A DNA stretch of 64,000 nucleotides. It comes from Symsagittifera roscoffensis (lineage: Eukaryota > Xenacoelomorpha > Acoela > Convolutidae). A model generated the notes under the pieces. It made no database searches. It saw only the letters and a program-made list of their open reading frames with translations, and was not told where the DNA came from. Location: NCBI RefSeq assembly GCF_963678635.1, contig NC_087062.1:1614001-1678000 (forward strand), read 5' to 3'. The position numbers and the translations under genes are program-made. Of the stretch, positions 1 to 9,445 are shown piece by piece. Position 1 is the first letter of the stretch; each line of letters begins with the position of its first letter.

Positions 1-893
1 GCGATCAATTCCGTTTCCGTCTTCGCTTTCATCACAATGTTCCCAAACAATATTGTCAACTGCTTGTGTTGTCTCACTAGAGTTTTCACACAATCCAGAC
101 TTCCACAGACGTGACCTTCCAGTCCACAGACTTCTGCCAGACAGCTACCAGGTTTAACCCAGTCTTCTGGTCCCCAGCCAGGCAACTCCACTTTGTCTTC
201 CCGTTGCTCTTAGAGGCTGTTGTCATCACGTTATAGATGATATTAAGATCACACAGATTACATTTTGCATTCAGTTCCCTCTGTACATCTTGTGTTGCAA
301 GTAGTATCGAATCAGCATTGGGACTAGGGCACCACGATGGTCTCATCAGTTCCCACACTACCATTAAGCTCGTTCTCAGTAATTCATCTGAGAATCCCAA
401 TCCAAACTCCACTCGTTTGTTGGATTCTGGCACGGAAGGTGCAGCTACCTTTTCTTCTAAGACTAGTCCCAGCTTGGTCTGCGAATTAGCAGCGCTTCTT
501 ATCGTTGCAATTCTCGACGTCCAGAACCTCAGCAACACTGCTTGCTCGTAATCAAAGAAGTAATCGCGTATGTCTTCACTGAGAAATGGGTTGTACGCTA
601 TCCCTATGACTTCGGACACGTAACTGTATGACTCTTTCTGATCGGTCCACAGTATTCATTGGATTTCGGCAGTGCTCCCATAGATTCCTTAGTGAGCGTC
701 AGTTCTTTGTTCGAGAATCTCCTGATTCCATCTATTTTCCTCGTGGGTTCTAGCTCCTCGGGTTCTTTCATGTTCACCCTCATTGGCTTGCTCTGATGCA
801 TATCCAGCAGTGCTAGCAAAAGTAAGGACTTGGCTCGTTCATCGCCTTCTCTCAGCATCTTGACACAAGTATTCAAGCTGTCACTTTTTATTA
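1..893 (-). pseudogene. Loose fragment of the giant-element ORF2 polyprotein
   Basis: This stretch is nearly identical to about 4900-5775, the middle of the long ORF2 segment of copy A, and runs in the same direction. Two frames cover it (86-619 and 604-876). They are offset by single-base losses near 631 (shortened T/C run in the CTCTTTCTG context) and near 208 (TCCCG where the other copies have TCCCCG), so it cannot be translated through. Similarity stops abruptly after the GCTGTCACT at about 893, where copy A continues coding. It is cut by the window edge, so it may be part of a further element or a rearranged piece of copy A. The function of the encoded segment is unknown. Confidence 0.85.
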
Positions 894-1745
894 GAAAGTT
901 GACCTTTGATCCATTTTAGATGGATCAACCTAAAACTCTCCCTAACTCAACAAAACAAAATAAAACACACTCAAGAAAATTAATTTAGGATCAATGGATT
1001 GAATAATACTTGTTTTAAAACAAAACTTTCGAAACGTGAAACATTTAAGAAATACAACTGCCGCTTCTAACTACAATTTTTGTACGCCAGCACACTGCCG
1101 AATTTTCAATAAAAAAGCTTTAGATCTTACCTCATTAAGAGACGTCATGGCATAAATCTGAAGAAAAGTTAAAGATTTCAAGATGGTATATCAAAATTAT
1201 ACCAATGAAACCCAGAACACCTTTAAAAATAGTTCAATATTCAACAACGCGTCTGAAGGACAACAGGGGTGATAAAGTGCTTGATATCAAAACAATTCAA
1301 CGAACGAAATTCTAAAATCGCACTACTTGAAGCAAAGCTGATACAAGGTTGAGGGGGATAAGTTCTATATTCTGAGAACAAAAGACGCTGGCAAATATAA
1401 ATTTCGATATTAAATGCGAAGAGCAAAACTCAAATCTGGGTAACTTTCGCCCGAATAGCACATACGACGGAAAGTAGAATTTAATCCTTTGATTGGTAAA
1501 AAAAATTTAGAGCATTTTTAGACATGTTTGTCAGTTTTTCATATTTTTGATCGTTTTGTAAATATTGTATAAAAAAATAATCCCGATGATGCACAAAATG
1601 TGCGAAAACGTTTGAATTAACCTTTTGAATTAACACTAGAACCACCAGGAGAAAGGAAGATTCCATAATTGGATACCCCATTCCAATAAAGGACTTAGAA
1701 ATAACAGAGCAATTGGTGAACGAGCAACTAGACTCGCTCAAAACT
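894..1745. other. AT-rich spacer without recognisable gene
   Basis: This spacer lies between the ORF2 fragment and the LTR-like terminus of copy A. It holds only short frames (1241-1426 minus, 1481-1795 minus, 1713-1901 plus) with no motif I recognise. It may be host DNA or an old transposon remnant. The only structured piece I noticed is a hammerhead-like motif at 1583-1607, listed separately. Confidence 0.6.
1583..1607 (+). ncRNA. Degenerate hammerhead-ribozyme-like motif
   Basis: Visible order: CCGATGA (1583-1589), a 5-bp hairpin GCACA/TGTGC (1591-1595 and 1599-1603) with an AAA loop, then GAAA (1604-1607). This follows the hammerhead core plan of CUGAUGA, stem II, GAAA. The U of CUGAUGA is replaced by C. 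A possible stem III is only 4 bp (CGTT near 1552 with AACG at 1607-1610), and stem I is not convincing. Hammerhead motifs are known in Penelope-like and other retroelements. This is probably a dead relic or a coincidence. Confidence 0.22.
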
Positions 1746-2180
1746 GTAACATTCGCCCGGAAGTACATATCGACGGAAAATAAAGCTAGGTTCAAAGACG
1801 ACTGGCCAGCGTCTAAACAGAGCTCTACATGCTTTTCACCGTCTCTACCAAAGCCAGTTCTTTTGGTGGTCTTTTCAACATCGGGTCGACAAAAACGTTA
1901 GTTCTCCGGCTTCGACCAGAACGCACAAATTAACTTAAGTACTTGCAAAATTAATGAGCTCATGGCTGGGTCTCAGTATCCCCAGACCACGAGATCACTC
2001 CTAAAAACAGGGCTACTACTACTTATTATATTACTTTTGTTTTTGTTCACCAGATAAAAATCATCATCTCCATCGAAGATGGATCAACCCTTTCCCCTAA
2101 CTCCTAGCTTCTCATCGTCGTAAAATGAGTTCAGATGTTAAGTAAATTCAATTCAAGACATAACCGGGAAGCTAAAAATA

Positions 2181-2189
2181 TATATAAAA
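2181..2189 (-). promoter_or_regulatory. TATA-like stretch in the LTR
   Basis: TATATAAAA is kept as a TTTATATAAAAC-type sequence at the same place in copy B (about 49574) and degraded in its second unit (about 50555). It reads as a TATA box in either direction. In the element direction it lies just downstream of the two inverted repeats, where a U3 core promoter would be expected. No transcription start can be shown. Confidence 0.3.
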
Positions 2190-2217
2190 CAGTTTCAGTT
2201 CAACTCCCGAGACCCCT

Positions 2218-2235
2218 CCGGATTCCTGAATCCGG
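2218..2235. repeat. Inverted repeat CCGGATTC-CT-GAATCCGG in the LTR
   Basis: A perfect 8-bp inverted repeat with a 2-base centre, embedded in a CCCCTCCGGATT word of the kind repeated in the leader. Equivalent sequence occurs in copy B (about 49612-49630 and 50588-50605) and in copy C (about 46739-46755). It could be a protein-binding palindrome or an RNA hairpin. Confidence 0.6.
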
Positions 2236-2303
2236 GGAAATAACGCACTTATCTTCCTTCCGGAAGGCTGTTTTTCCACACTTCATCGTTGTTGGGAACG
2301 GCC

Positions 2304-2335
2304 TTGCAACGATTGTAGCGACACAATCGTTGCAA
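2304..2335. repeat. 13-bp hairpin in the LTR, copy A
   Basis: TTGCAACGATTGT (2304-2316) is the exact reverse complement of ACAATCGTTGCAA (2323-2335), with a 6-base loop. The same hairpin sits in the terminus of every other copy that spans this part, with pair-preserving changes described under findings. Confidence 0.75.
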
Positions 2336-3481
2336 CTCGGAACGGTCTCTGCTAACTCTGCTATTCCTTGTTGTTTTTCTATCACAATTCTCGTAGTTAT
2401 CACTATCGCAACTATTATTGTTCTGATTTAATTCTGGATTTCTTCCAAAATGACCGATTTTGACGACGTCATCGTTCGAAACTTTAAAAGTCCAAAATAC
2501 CAGAAAATTCTAGCCTTCACAATTTGACTAATCGTCTCAATAACGTCGCTAATCTCTCCAAACTGTCAATTCGGAAGGTTAGCTGCTAACTATTCGAAAT
2601 CGCCGAATCTGCATTTTCGTTCATTCTGGTCGAATGTCACATACTCCCCGGACAGCCCTGTCAATGTCCCCATTGAATCTCGCAATGTTCGTAAATTTGG
2701 TACAGTGTCATTGAACAGAATTTACAAAATGCACGAAATTACTTTTATCCGCGTCATATCGACTCACTGCAGAATATAAATGGCATCATACTACACTACT
2801 ATAGCCTTCCAAATTTTTTCACTAATCTGCACTTTCGAGGATATGACTTAAGATAAAACGTTTTCTCTGACTTCCAATGTCAATGCTCTGATTTAAAACT
2901 TTATTCTCCTAGGTTTTAAAAGGTGTTAGTTTGCAGGACAGTCCTGCCAACCAACAAACTAAAATCATCCTACTATGCTTCTTCCCTTCGGAAATTTTAG
3001 TTGTTATTGGTCCTGAATATTAAAATTAAGGAAGTCTGTGGTTAGAAAGAACAATGAAACAATCTCCTTCTCCGAAAAATTACGCAAGTCTTTCATGTCA
3101 CCACAAAAAGATCAGTTTTCCTAGTTAATTAAAAACAATCATGCAGGCTAGAATATTTTAAATATACTCTTTGCTCAAGCCTTTCTAAATAAATAGTAAG
3201 TGTCTCTAAAGCGACTAACTAAAATCAAAAATCAAATTTATAATTGCAACAAATTCTTTAATGCTCAAAACTCAACCAAATGTTTTCTTTCAGTTTTCAA
3301 TTACAACTTGGTTGCTTAGTTTCTCACTTGAGTTTTTGTCACATACATAAAACAATTCTGAGTTTTAAATCTTCTCTTTTGTCACTTCTTTGTTTCTTCT
3401 TTTTTTCGTCGTTTAGAAGTTCCAAAACTTCTAAATTCTTCTAATTTCGTTTCTTTTCGCATCTTGTCTTCCGGCCATTTG

Positions 3482-4114
3482 TCAATGCTCCATCTCCTCC
3501 TCCTGCGACATTGACTCTGCACTTTCAGTTTCTGTGTCTTGCAATACATCGTTAGCTATTCTGACGCTGTTGGAAGCAGTCCTCCAACACTTCTGCTCTT
3601 CTACCCTTTGTTTACAACAAGGTAGGGGATCCACGTTAGATTCTATGTTCCTGCAGAAGCTTTTGAGGAGACACAACGTCACGTTTCTCTCCAAATCTTC
3701 CTTCAACATCTCTTCTTTCTCTCTTCCATCACGTTCACTCATCCTGGAGATTCTCTTTACGGCGGTGGTCACTGCATTCCGATGAGTCACAAAAGCTCGC
3801 TTGAAAGCTCCTGCCCCAATGTCCAGCTGATACACACTGTACACTCTGCCGTGCTTCGACATATGCTTCTTGGCATACTCGTACAACCATGCAGTCATGT
3901 TGGCTCTAAACCATGGCATCAGTCGTCTCCTTGCCCAAATCTTTTTCACTTCCATCGGAATGTTTAGAATCTTGCACATTTTCTCAAAAAGATCTAAATC
4001 TTTGAGACAATCCAAATTCTGCAATTGTTCTCTCGTCGGTGCCTCCTGTCTATTGTTCTGCTTCACATGAGCTTCCAGCCATCGTATCGCCATCATAACT
4101 CCCACTATCACCAT
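3482..4114 (-). pseudogene. ORF2 C-terminal segment, copy A
   Basis: A 210-residue frame, basic and helical, ending in an acidic Glu/Ser-rich tail. Its frame is open upstream to about 4152, where the preceding 748-residue frame stops. One base of shift joins the two, so they look like one protein split by an indel, although a short genuine overlap cannot be excluded. The plus-strand copy at 45282-45662 encodes the same segment. No known domain is recognised. A Cys-containing piece (residues about 148-172) is absent from copy C, which is deleted there. Confidence 0.6.
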
Positions 4115-4142
4115 TGTTATAGGCCGTGTGAGTCTGCTAAAC

Positions 4143-6389
4143 TCATGTGGAGAGCAGCTCTCCAGAGTCCCTGATCAACGCCAGATTACTACGTTCGGGG
4201 TACCACCATGTTTGCAGCAAGCAATGGCAAGGAAACTCGTCATGTGTCAACATGATGCTCCTCCAGTTACGCTTTCCCGAAGCTTCCAGTAGTGGTTTCA
4301 CTTCCATCATCACTCGGTGGACTTCATCATTTTCATCTACTGCATAGTAATCCGTAACGGTTGATCCTCTCTGTTTTTGTCTTTCAAAGTCACTGAAGTT
4401 CCCACTGACGTATCCCACGAACTTCTTTCCCAGTATTGATTCTAACTCCTCCTTAGTTTTCTCCGGGACTGCCGAGAATATTCTGCACAGTAATTCATAA
4501 GACTTTTCCGAAAATCTTGCTAGCCCTACACAATGTGGCACTGAGAAGGCTTGATCCACGATCGTTCTCGTACTTTTTACATCCACAGCCACGAAATGCA
4601 CTGGGTATCTGCTCTTACACATTGGAGCTAATGTCGATCCCACCAAATATCGCGCTCCCGATGGTCTGCGATAAGTTTCACTGTGCCTGATGTTCATTTC
4701 CGCCTCGATCACTTCCCTCCATTTTCCTATGTGCTTTTGCTCAGTTTGCAAAGCTCCTGGGAACAACACTTCTACACTGATGGTCGTGACCATCTCATGT
4801 TTCTGTTCTAGATTCAATAGTGACTCTAAACAACCAAACATGCTGTAGAATCCTAGTGCAGTCACTAAATTCACCTCGGTTCCTCCATGACAATCTGCGA
4901 TCAATTCCGTTTCCGTCTTCGCTTTCATCACAATGTTCCCAAACAATATTGTCAACTGCTTGTGTTGTCTCTCTAGAGTTTTCACACAATCCAGACTTCC
5001 ACAGACGTGACCTTCCAGACCACAGACTTCTGCCAGACAGCTACCAGGTTTAACCCAGTCTTCTGGTCCCCAGCCAGGCAACTCCACTTTGTCTTCCCCG
5101 TTGCTCTTAGAGGCTGTTGTCATCACGTTATAGATGATATTAAGATCACACAGATTACAGTTTGCATTCAGTTTCCGCTGTACATCTTGTGTTGCAAGTA
5201 GTATCGAATCAGCATTGGGACTAGGGCACCACGATGGTCTCATCAGTTCCCACACTACCATCAAGCTCGTTCTCAGTAATTCATCTGAGAACCCCAATCC
5301 AAACTCCACTCGTTTGTCGGATTCTGGCATGGAAGGTGCAGCTACTTTTTCTTCTAAGACTAGTCCCAGCTTGGTCTGCGGATTAGCAGCGCTTCTTATC
5401 GTTGCAATTCTCGACGTCCAGAACCTCAGCAACACTGCTTGCTTGTAATCAAAGAAGTAATCGCGTATGTCTTCACTGAGAAACGGGCTGTACGCTATCC
5501 CTATGACTTCGGACACGTAACTGTATGACTTCTTTCTGATCGGTCCACAGTATTCATTGGATTTTGGCAATGCTCCCATAGATTCCTTATAGAGCCTCAG
5601 TTCTGTGTTCGAGAATCTCCTGATTTCATCTATTTTCCTCGTGGGTTCTAGCTTCTCGGGTTCTTTAATGCTCACCCTCATTGGCTTGCTCTGATGCGTA
5701 TCCAGCAGTGCTAGCAAAAGTAAGGCCTTGGCTCGTTCATCACCTTCTCTCAGCATCTTGACACAAGTATTCAATGCTGTCACTGAAATTTGCTCTATCA
5801 TGAATCGGATGAAACAGAGAGCGTCCCTCGGCTTCGCGCACGCTTCTGCCATTCCCTCTTGGATTATCAGATCCCTCATGCGCGTCATCAGGAAGACCTT
5901 TTCTTCTTTCGATCTCTTCCTTTCTCCTGAATCATATTCCTCGCGAGTCAGTCCGATCATGCACCAGGCGAACCTCAGTTGTAATACAGTCCTCACGTAG
6001 GGTAGTGCTATCAGAGCGTGTATCCTCGGCGTAGTCCTCATCTCTTCTTCAAAGTACCGTAACACTACAGCTTTCCATGGAAGGCTCACCAATTGCTCGA
6101 TCGTTTTTGCCTGCATCTCAGACGACGCTAGATTCCCGTATGCTTTCTGCTTGAGGGTGGTGCCTTGCATCATTGTCTCCAGATAACCTTCCATGGCACT
6201 CTTATCTTCCAGAGCGATTAAGTGTCCTCTGGCCGAGTTTCTGTACTCCAACATCTCCATGTATCCACCGACGGGTTCATCTATTGATACAGTCTCCGAC
6301 AGTGTCAGTCGGTTATATTCCACCGGGACCAGTTGTCCTACGACACTTCCCTTTCCGTGGTTCATGGGAGACGGTTTAAAGTCTTTCAT
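4143..6389 (-). CDS. ORF2 long segment, second duplicate (748 aa)
   Basis: The longest intact frame of the window. It starts MKDFKPSP, directly after a TGA that replaces the GGA seen in copy C, so the ATG is an artefact of that stop and not a true start. The region is largely helical with few low-complexity parts. Near the C-terminus, around residues 580-710, there is a beta-like stretch ending in VAVDVKS. Further on, a D-x(n)-EVK arrangement (MMEVKP) vaguely resembles PD-(D/E)XK nuclease signatures. I recognise no family with confidence. It is one of two near-identical copies inside copy A; the other (7310-8995) is truncated. Confidence 0.7.
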   Translation of the reverse strand: MKDFKPSPMNHGKGSVVGQLVPVEYNRLTLSETVSIDEPVGGYMEMLEYRNSARGHLIALEDKSAMEGYLETMMQGTTLKQKAYGNLASSEMQAKTIEQLVSLPWKAVVLRYFEEEMRTTPRIHALIALPYVRTVLQLRFAWCMIGLTREEYDSGERKRSKEEKVFLMTRMRDLIIQEGMAEACAKPRDALCFIRFMIEQISVTALNTCVKMLREGDERAKALLLLALLDTHQSKPMRVSIKEPEKLEPTRKIDEIRRFSNTELRLYKESMGALPKSNEYCGPIRKKSYSYVSEVIGIAYSPFLSEDIRDYFFDYKQAVLLRFWTSRIATIRSAANPQTKLGLVLEEKVAAPSMPESDKRVEFGLGFSDELLRTSLMVVWELMRPSWCPSPNADSILLATQDVQRKLNANCNLCDLNIIYNVMTTASKSNGEDKVELPGWGPEDWVKPGSCLAEVCGLEGHVCGSLDCVKTLERQHKQLTILFGNIVMKAKTETELIADCHGGTEVNLVTALGFYSMFGCLESLLNLEQKHEMVTTISVEVLFPGALQTEQKHIGKWREVIEAEMNIRHSETYRRPSGARYLVGSTLAPMCKSRYPVHFVAVDVKSTRTIVDQAFSVPHCVGLARFSEKSYELLCRIFSAVPEKTKEELESILGKKFVGYVSGNFSDFERQKQRGSTVTDYYAVDENDEVHRVMMEVKPLLEASGKRNWRSIMLTHDEFPCHCLLQTWWYPERSNLALIRDSGELLST

Positions 6390-6398
6390 GGTACTTTC

Positions 6399-6839
6399 TC
6401 AACATTGGCTGAGTGTTTCCATTTCTAACGTTACTCCAGTCAGAGTGCGGTCACTCCGTTTGGATTTATAACCTGTCGACTTTATCCCTGCCATGCGAAT
6501 GGGCGGAACCATTGCTACATCCGTTAACATTCTGTCCGTGCCAGGCAATTGATCATCACATTGTCCCAAATCCATGACTTCTCCGACTCGTTTCCTTTTC
6601 GCTGAGTTGACAGCTTTTATCGATATTTCCGAATCCATGTTCGTCTTTCCCGCTCTCCTCAGTATCACTTTGCTGCCTAGTTTCATCTTCATCTCATTGA
6701 TCTTATCAATCACCAACTTCAATCGCATCGTTCCTTTTCTAGTTCTCGACAGATATACCACTTCTCCTTTATTCTCTTGCGGTGTTATCTTTATAGGAGA
6801 GTTTGCTTCAATTACGTCAGTGGCTGAGTCAATCAACAA
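6399..6839 (-). pseudogene. ORF2 basic segment, second duplicate
   Basis: A 146-residue Lys/Arg-rich frame with Ser and Asp patches, near-identical to 9005-9445. It ends at the TGA (about 6397-6399) that interrupts ORF2 just before the 748-residue segment. It begins at a frameshift just after the GRLS word of the previous segment. The nuclear-localisation-like runs (KSKRSDR, AKRKR) are seen directly; any role in nuclear import or RNA binding is inference. Confidence 0.6.
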
Positions 6840-7171
6840 CTCAATCTCCCTTCACACTCGTCGAGTTTGTCAAGGACTTCATGCATCAGTGGTCGGTTGA
6901 GACCTACTTTCAAAATGGACTGGGTTCCATAGCTCTGAACCACTGCCCAGACTTCTTCCATGAAGGCTACTCTGTCCAATCTACATCCTGTCCTCTTTTC
7001 ATGGTCTCGGTGATGTACCTCCCACTCTTCTTCGGGTAATGTTCCCAAGAAGGGTACTCTGGCAGCGCCTTCTATCCTTCTTCTCCTTGATTCCAAGAGG
7101 AGTCTTTGCTCATTGTCTTTAGAGTTGTCCGGCAAATTTCGTTTCATTTCCGCAAAAGCAGACGGAGGTTC
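6833..7171 (-). pseudogene. ORF2 segment, second duplicate, 5'-truncated
   Basis: Carries the same residues as the C-terminal part of 9439-10404, from the Met-Lys-Arg-Asn word on. Upstream of about 7171 the similarity ends at a deletion junction with a word shared by both parents (GGAGGTTC next to GAGAGAG). The protein includes an RRRRIEG basic run and a Trp/His-rich patch (WEVHHRDHE). Function unknown. Confidence 0.6.
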
Positions 7172-7310
7172 GAGAGAGTTTTGGGTAGACTCTTGCCAAG
7201 AAGGACGCGGTCCATCCGGCTCCCAGCCCTTTTAGAATGCTATCAGTCCTTTCAAAGCCTTCTTCTCTCTTCGCCTTCTGAGTCCAGAAAGTTTCCAGTT
7301 CATTTTCGCC
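7172..7310 (-). pseudogene. Relic of an upstream ORF2 part at the duplication junction
   Basis: About 140 bases matching 11337-11455 (protein words GFERT, GLGAGWTASFLA, VYPKLS). They sit between the truncated first copy and the second copy of the downstream segments. They show that the duplicated block once began further upstream, near 11455, and then lost the equivalent of 9774-11337. Confidence 0.75.
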
Positions 7311-8995
7311 TCGATCGCTTCCCTCCATTTTTCTATGTGCTTTTGCTCAGTTTGCAAAGCTCCTGGGAACACTTCTACACTGATGGCCGTGACCATCTCA
7401 TGTTTCTGTTTAAGATTCAATAGTGACTCTATAGAACCAAACATGCTGTAGAATCCTAGTGCAGTCACTAGATTCACCTCGGTTCCTCCATGACAATCTG
7501 CGATCAATTCCGTTTCTGTCTTCGCTTTCATCACAATGTTCCCAAACAATATTGTCAACTGCTTGTGTTGTCTCTCTAGAGTTTTCACACAATCCAGACT
7601 TCCTCCACAGACGTGACCTTCCAGTCCACAGACTTCTGCCAGACAGCTACCAGGTTTAACCCAGTCTTCTGGTCCCCAGCCAGGCAAATCCACTTTGTCT
7701 TCCCCGTTGCTCTTAGAGGCTGTTGTCATCACGTTATAGATGATATTAAGATCACACAGATTACAGTTTGCATTCAGTTCCCTCTGTACATCTTTTGTTG
7801 CAACAAATATCAAATCAGCATTGGGACTAGGGCACCACGATGTTCTCATCAGTTTCCACACTACCATCAAGCTCGTTCTCAGTAATTCATCTGAGAATCG
7901 CAATCCAAACTCCACTCGTTTGTCGGATTCTGGCACGGAAGGTGCAGCTACCTTTTCTTCTAAAACTAGTGCCAACTTGATCTGCGGATTAGCAGCGCTT
8001 CTTATCGTTGCAATTCTCGACGTCCAGAACCTCAGCAACACTGCTTGCTCGTAATCAAAGAAGTAATCGCGTATGTCTTCACTGAGAAACGGGTTGTACG
8101 CTATCCCTATGACTCCGGACACGTAACTGTATGACTTCTTTCTGATCGGTCCACAGTATTCATTGGATTTTGGCAATGCTCCCATAGATTCCTTAGTGAG
8201 CCTCAGTTCTTTGTTCGAGAGTCTCCTGATTTCATCTATTTTCCTCGTGGGTTCTAGCTCCTCGGGTTCTTTAATGTTCACCCTCATTGGCTTGCTCTGA
8301 TGCATATCCAGCAGTGCTAGCAAAAGTAAGGCCTTGGCTCGTTCATCACCTTCTCTCAGCATCTTGACACAAGTATTCAATGCTATCACTGAAATTTGCT
8401 CTATCATGAATCGGATGAAACAGAGAGCATCCCTTGGCTTCGCGCACGCTTCTGCCATTCCCTCTTGGATTATCAGATCCCTCATGCGCGTCATCAGGAA
8501 GACCTTTTCTTCTTTCGATCTCTTCCTTTCTCCTGAATCATATTCCTCGCGAGTCAGTCCGATCATGCACCAGGCGAACCTCAGTTGTAATACAGTCCTC
8601 ACGTAGGGTAGTGCTATCAGAGCGTGTATCCTCGGCGTAGTCCTCATCTCTTCTTCAAAGTACCGTAACACTACAGCTTTCCATGGAAGGCTCACCAATT
8701 GCTCGATCGTTTCTGCCTGCATCTCAGACGACGCTAGAGTCCCGTATGCTTTCTGCTTGAGGGTGGTGCCTTGCATCATTGTCTCCAGATAACCTTCCAT
8801 GGCACTCTTATCTTCCAGAGCGATTAAGTGTCCTCTGGCCGAGTTTCTGTACTCCAACATCTCCATGTATCCACCGACGGGTTCATCTATTGATACAGTC
8901 TTCGACAGTGTCAGTCGGTTATATTCCACCGGGACCAGTTGTCCTACGACACTTCCCTTTCCGTGGTTCATAGGAGACGGTTTAAAGTCTTTCAT
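7310..8995 (-). pseudogene. ORF2 long segment, first duplicate, truncated
   Basis: Same sequence as 4143-6389 with scattered substitutions. It breaks at the Glu-Ala-Lys-Met-Asn word, where the frame runs into the 139-base relic of an earlier ORF2 part and stops at about 7232. About 180 C-terminal residues of the full segment are therefore missing. The ATG at 8995 again follows a TGA that replaces a Gly codon. Confidence 0.75.
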
Positions 8996-9004
8996 GGTAC
9001 TTTC

Positions 9005-9445
9005 TCAACATTGGCTGAGTGTTTCCATTTCTAACGTTGCTCCAGTCAGAGTGCGGTCACTCCGTTTGGATTTATTACCTGTCGACTTTATCCCTGCCAT
9101 GCGAATGGGCGGAACCATTGCTACATCCGTTAACATTCTGTCCGTGCCAGGCAATTGATCATCACCTTGTCCCAAATCCATGACTTCTCCGACTCGTCTC
9201 CTTTTCGCTGAGTTGACAACGTTTATCGATATTTCCGAATCCAACTTCGTCTTTCCCGCTCTCCTCGGCATCACTTTGCTGCCTAGTTTCATCTTCATCT
9301 CATTGATCTTATCAATCACCAACTTCGATCGCATCGTTCTTTTTCTAGTTCTCGACAGATATACCACTTCTCCTTTATTCTCTTGCGGTGTCATCTTTAT
9401 AGGAGAGTTTGCTTCAATTTCGTCAGTGGCTGAGTCGATCAACAA
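9005..9445 (-). pseudogene. ORF2 basic segment, first duplicate
   Basis: 146 residues, Lys/Arg-rich, paired with 6399-6839. Its 3' stop and 5' frameshift are shared with the second duplicate. Copy C reads through both places (Gly codon at 43063 region; GRLSELPIDS word at 42620 region), so the two lesions are older than the duplication inside copy A. Confidence 0.65.

Larger units (their letters stand above)
1746..3480 (-). repeat. 3' LTR-like terminus of copy A
   Basis: The edge at 1746 is defined by three copies that share sequence from TGTAA(C/G)A(T/A)TCGCCCGG onward while their left flanks differ (1746, 28263, 49139). Read in the element direction the copy ends in TTACA, as an LTR should. 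It contains two inverted repeats (2218-2235 and 2304-2335), a TATATAAAA stretch at 2181-2189 and AT-rich U3-like sequence. The inner boundary with the 3' untranslated region is not resolved; a pyrimidine-rich stretch at 3360-3405 could be the complement of the polypurine tract. Confidence 0.65.

Noticed and set aside
894-1745. Small frames as host exons
   Set aside because: No conserved words and no convincing splice signals; composition is as in AT-rich spacer.
3534-6471. Plus-strand frames inside the ORF2 region of copy A (for example 4820-5053, 5134-5448, 5728-6000, 6193-6471)
   Set aside because: They are mirror readings of conserved minus-strand coding sequence; the same mirror frames recur wherever the ORF2 segment is duplicated and have no motif of their own.
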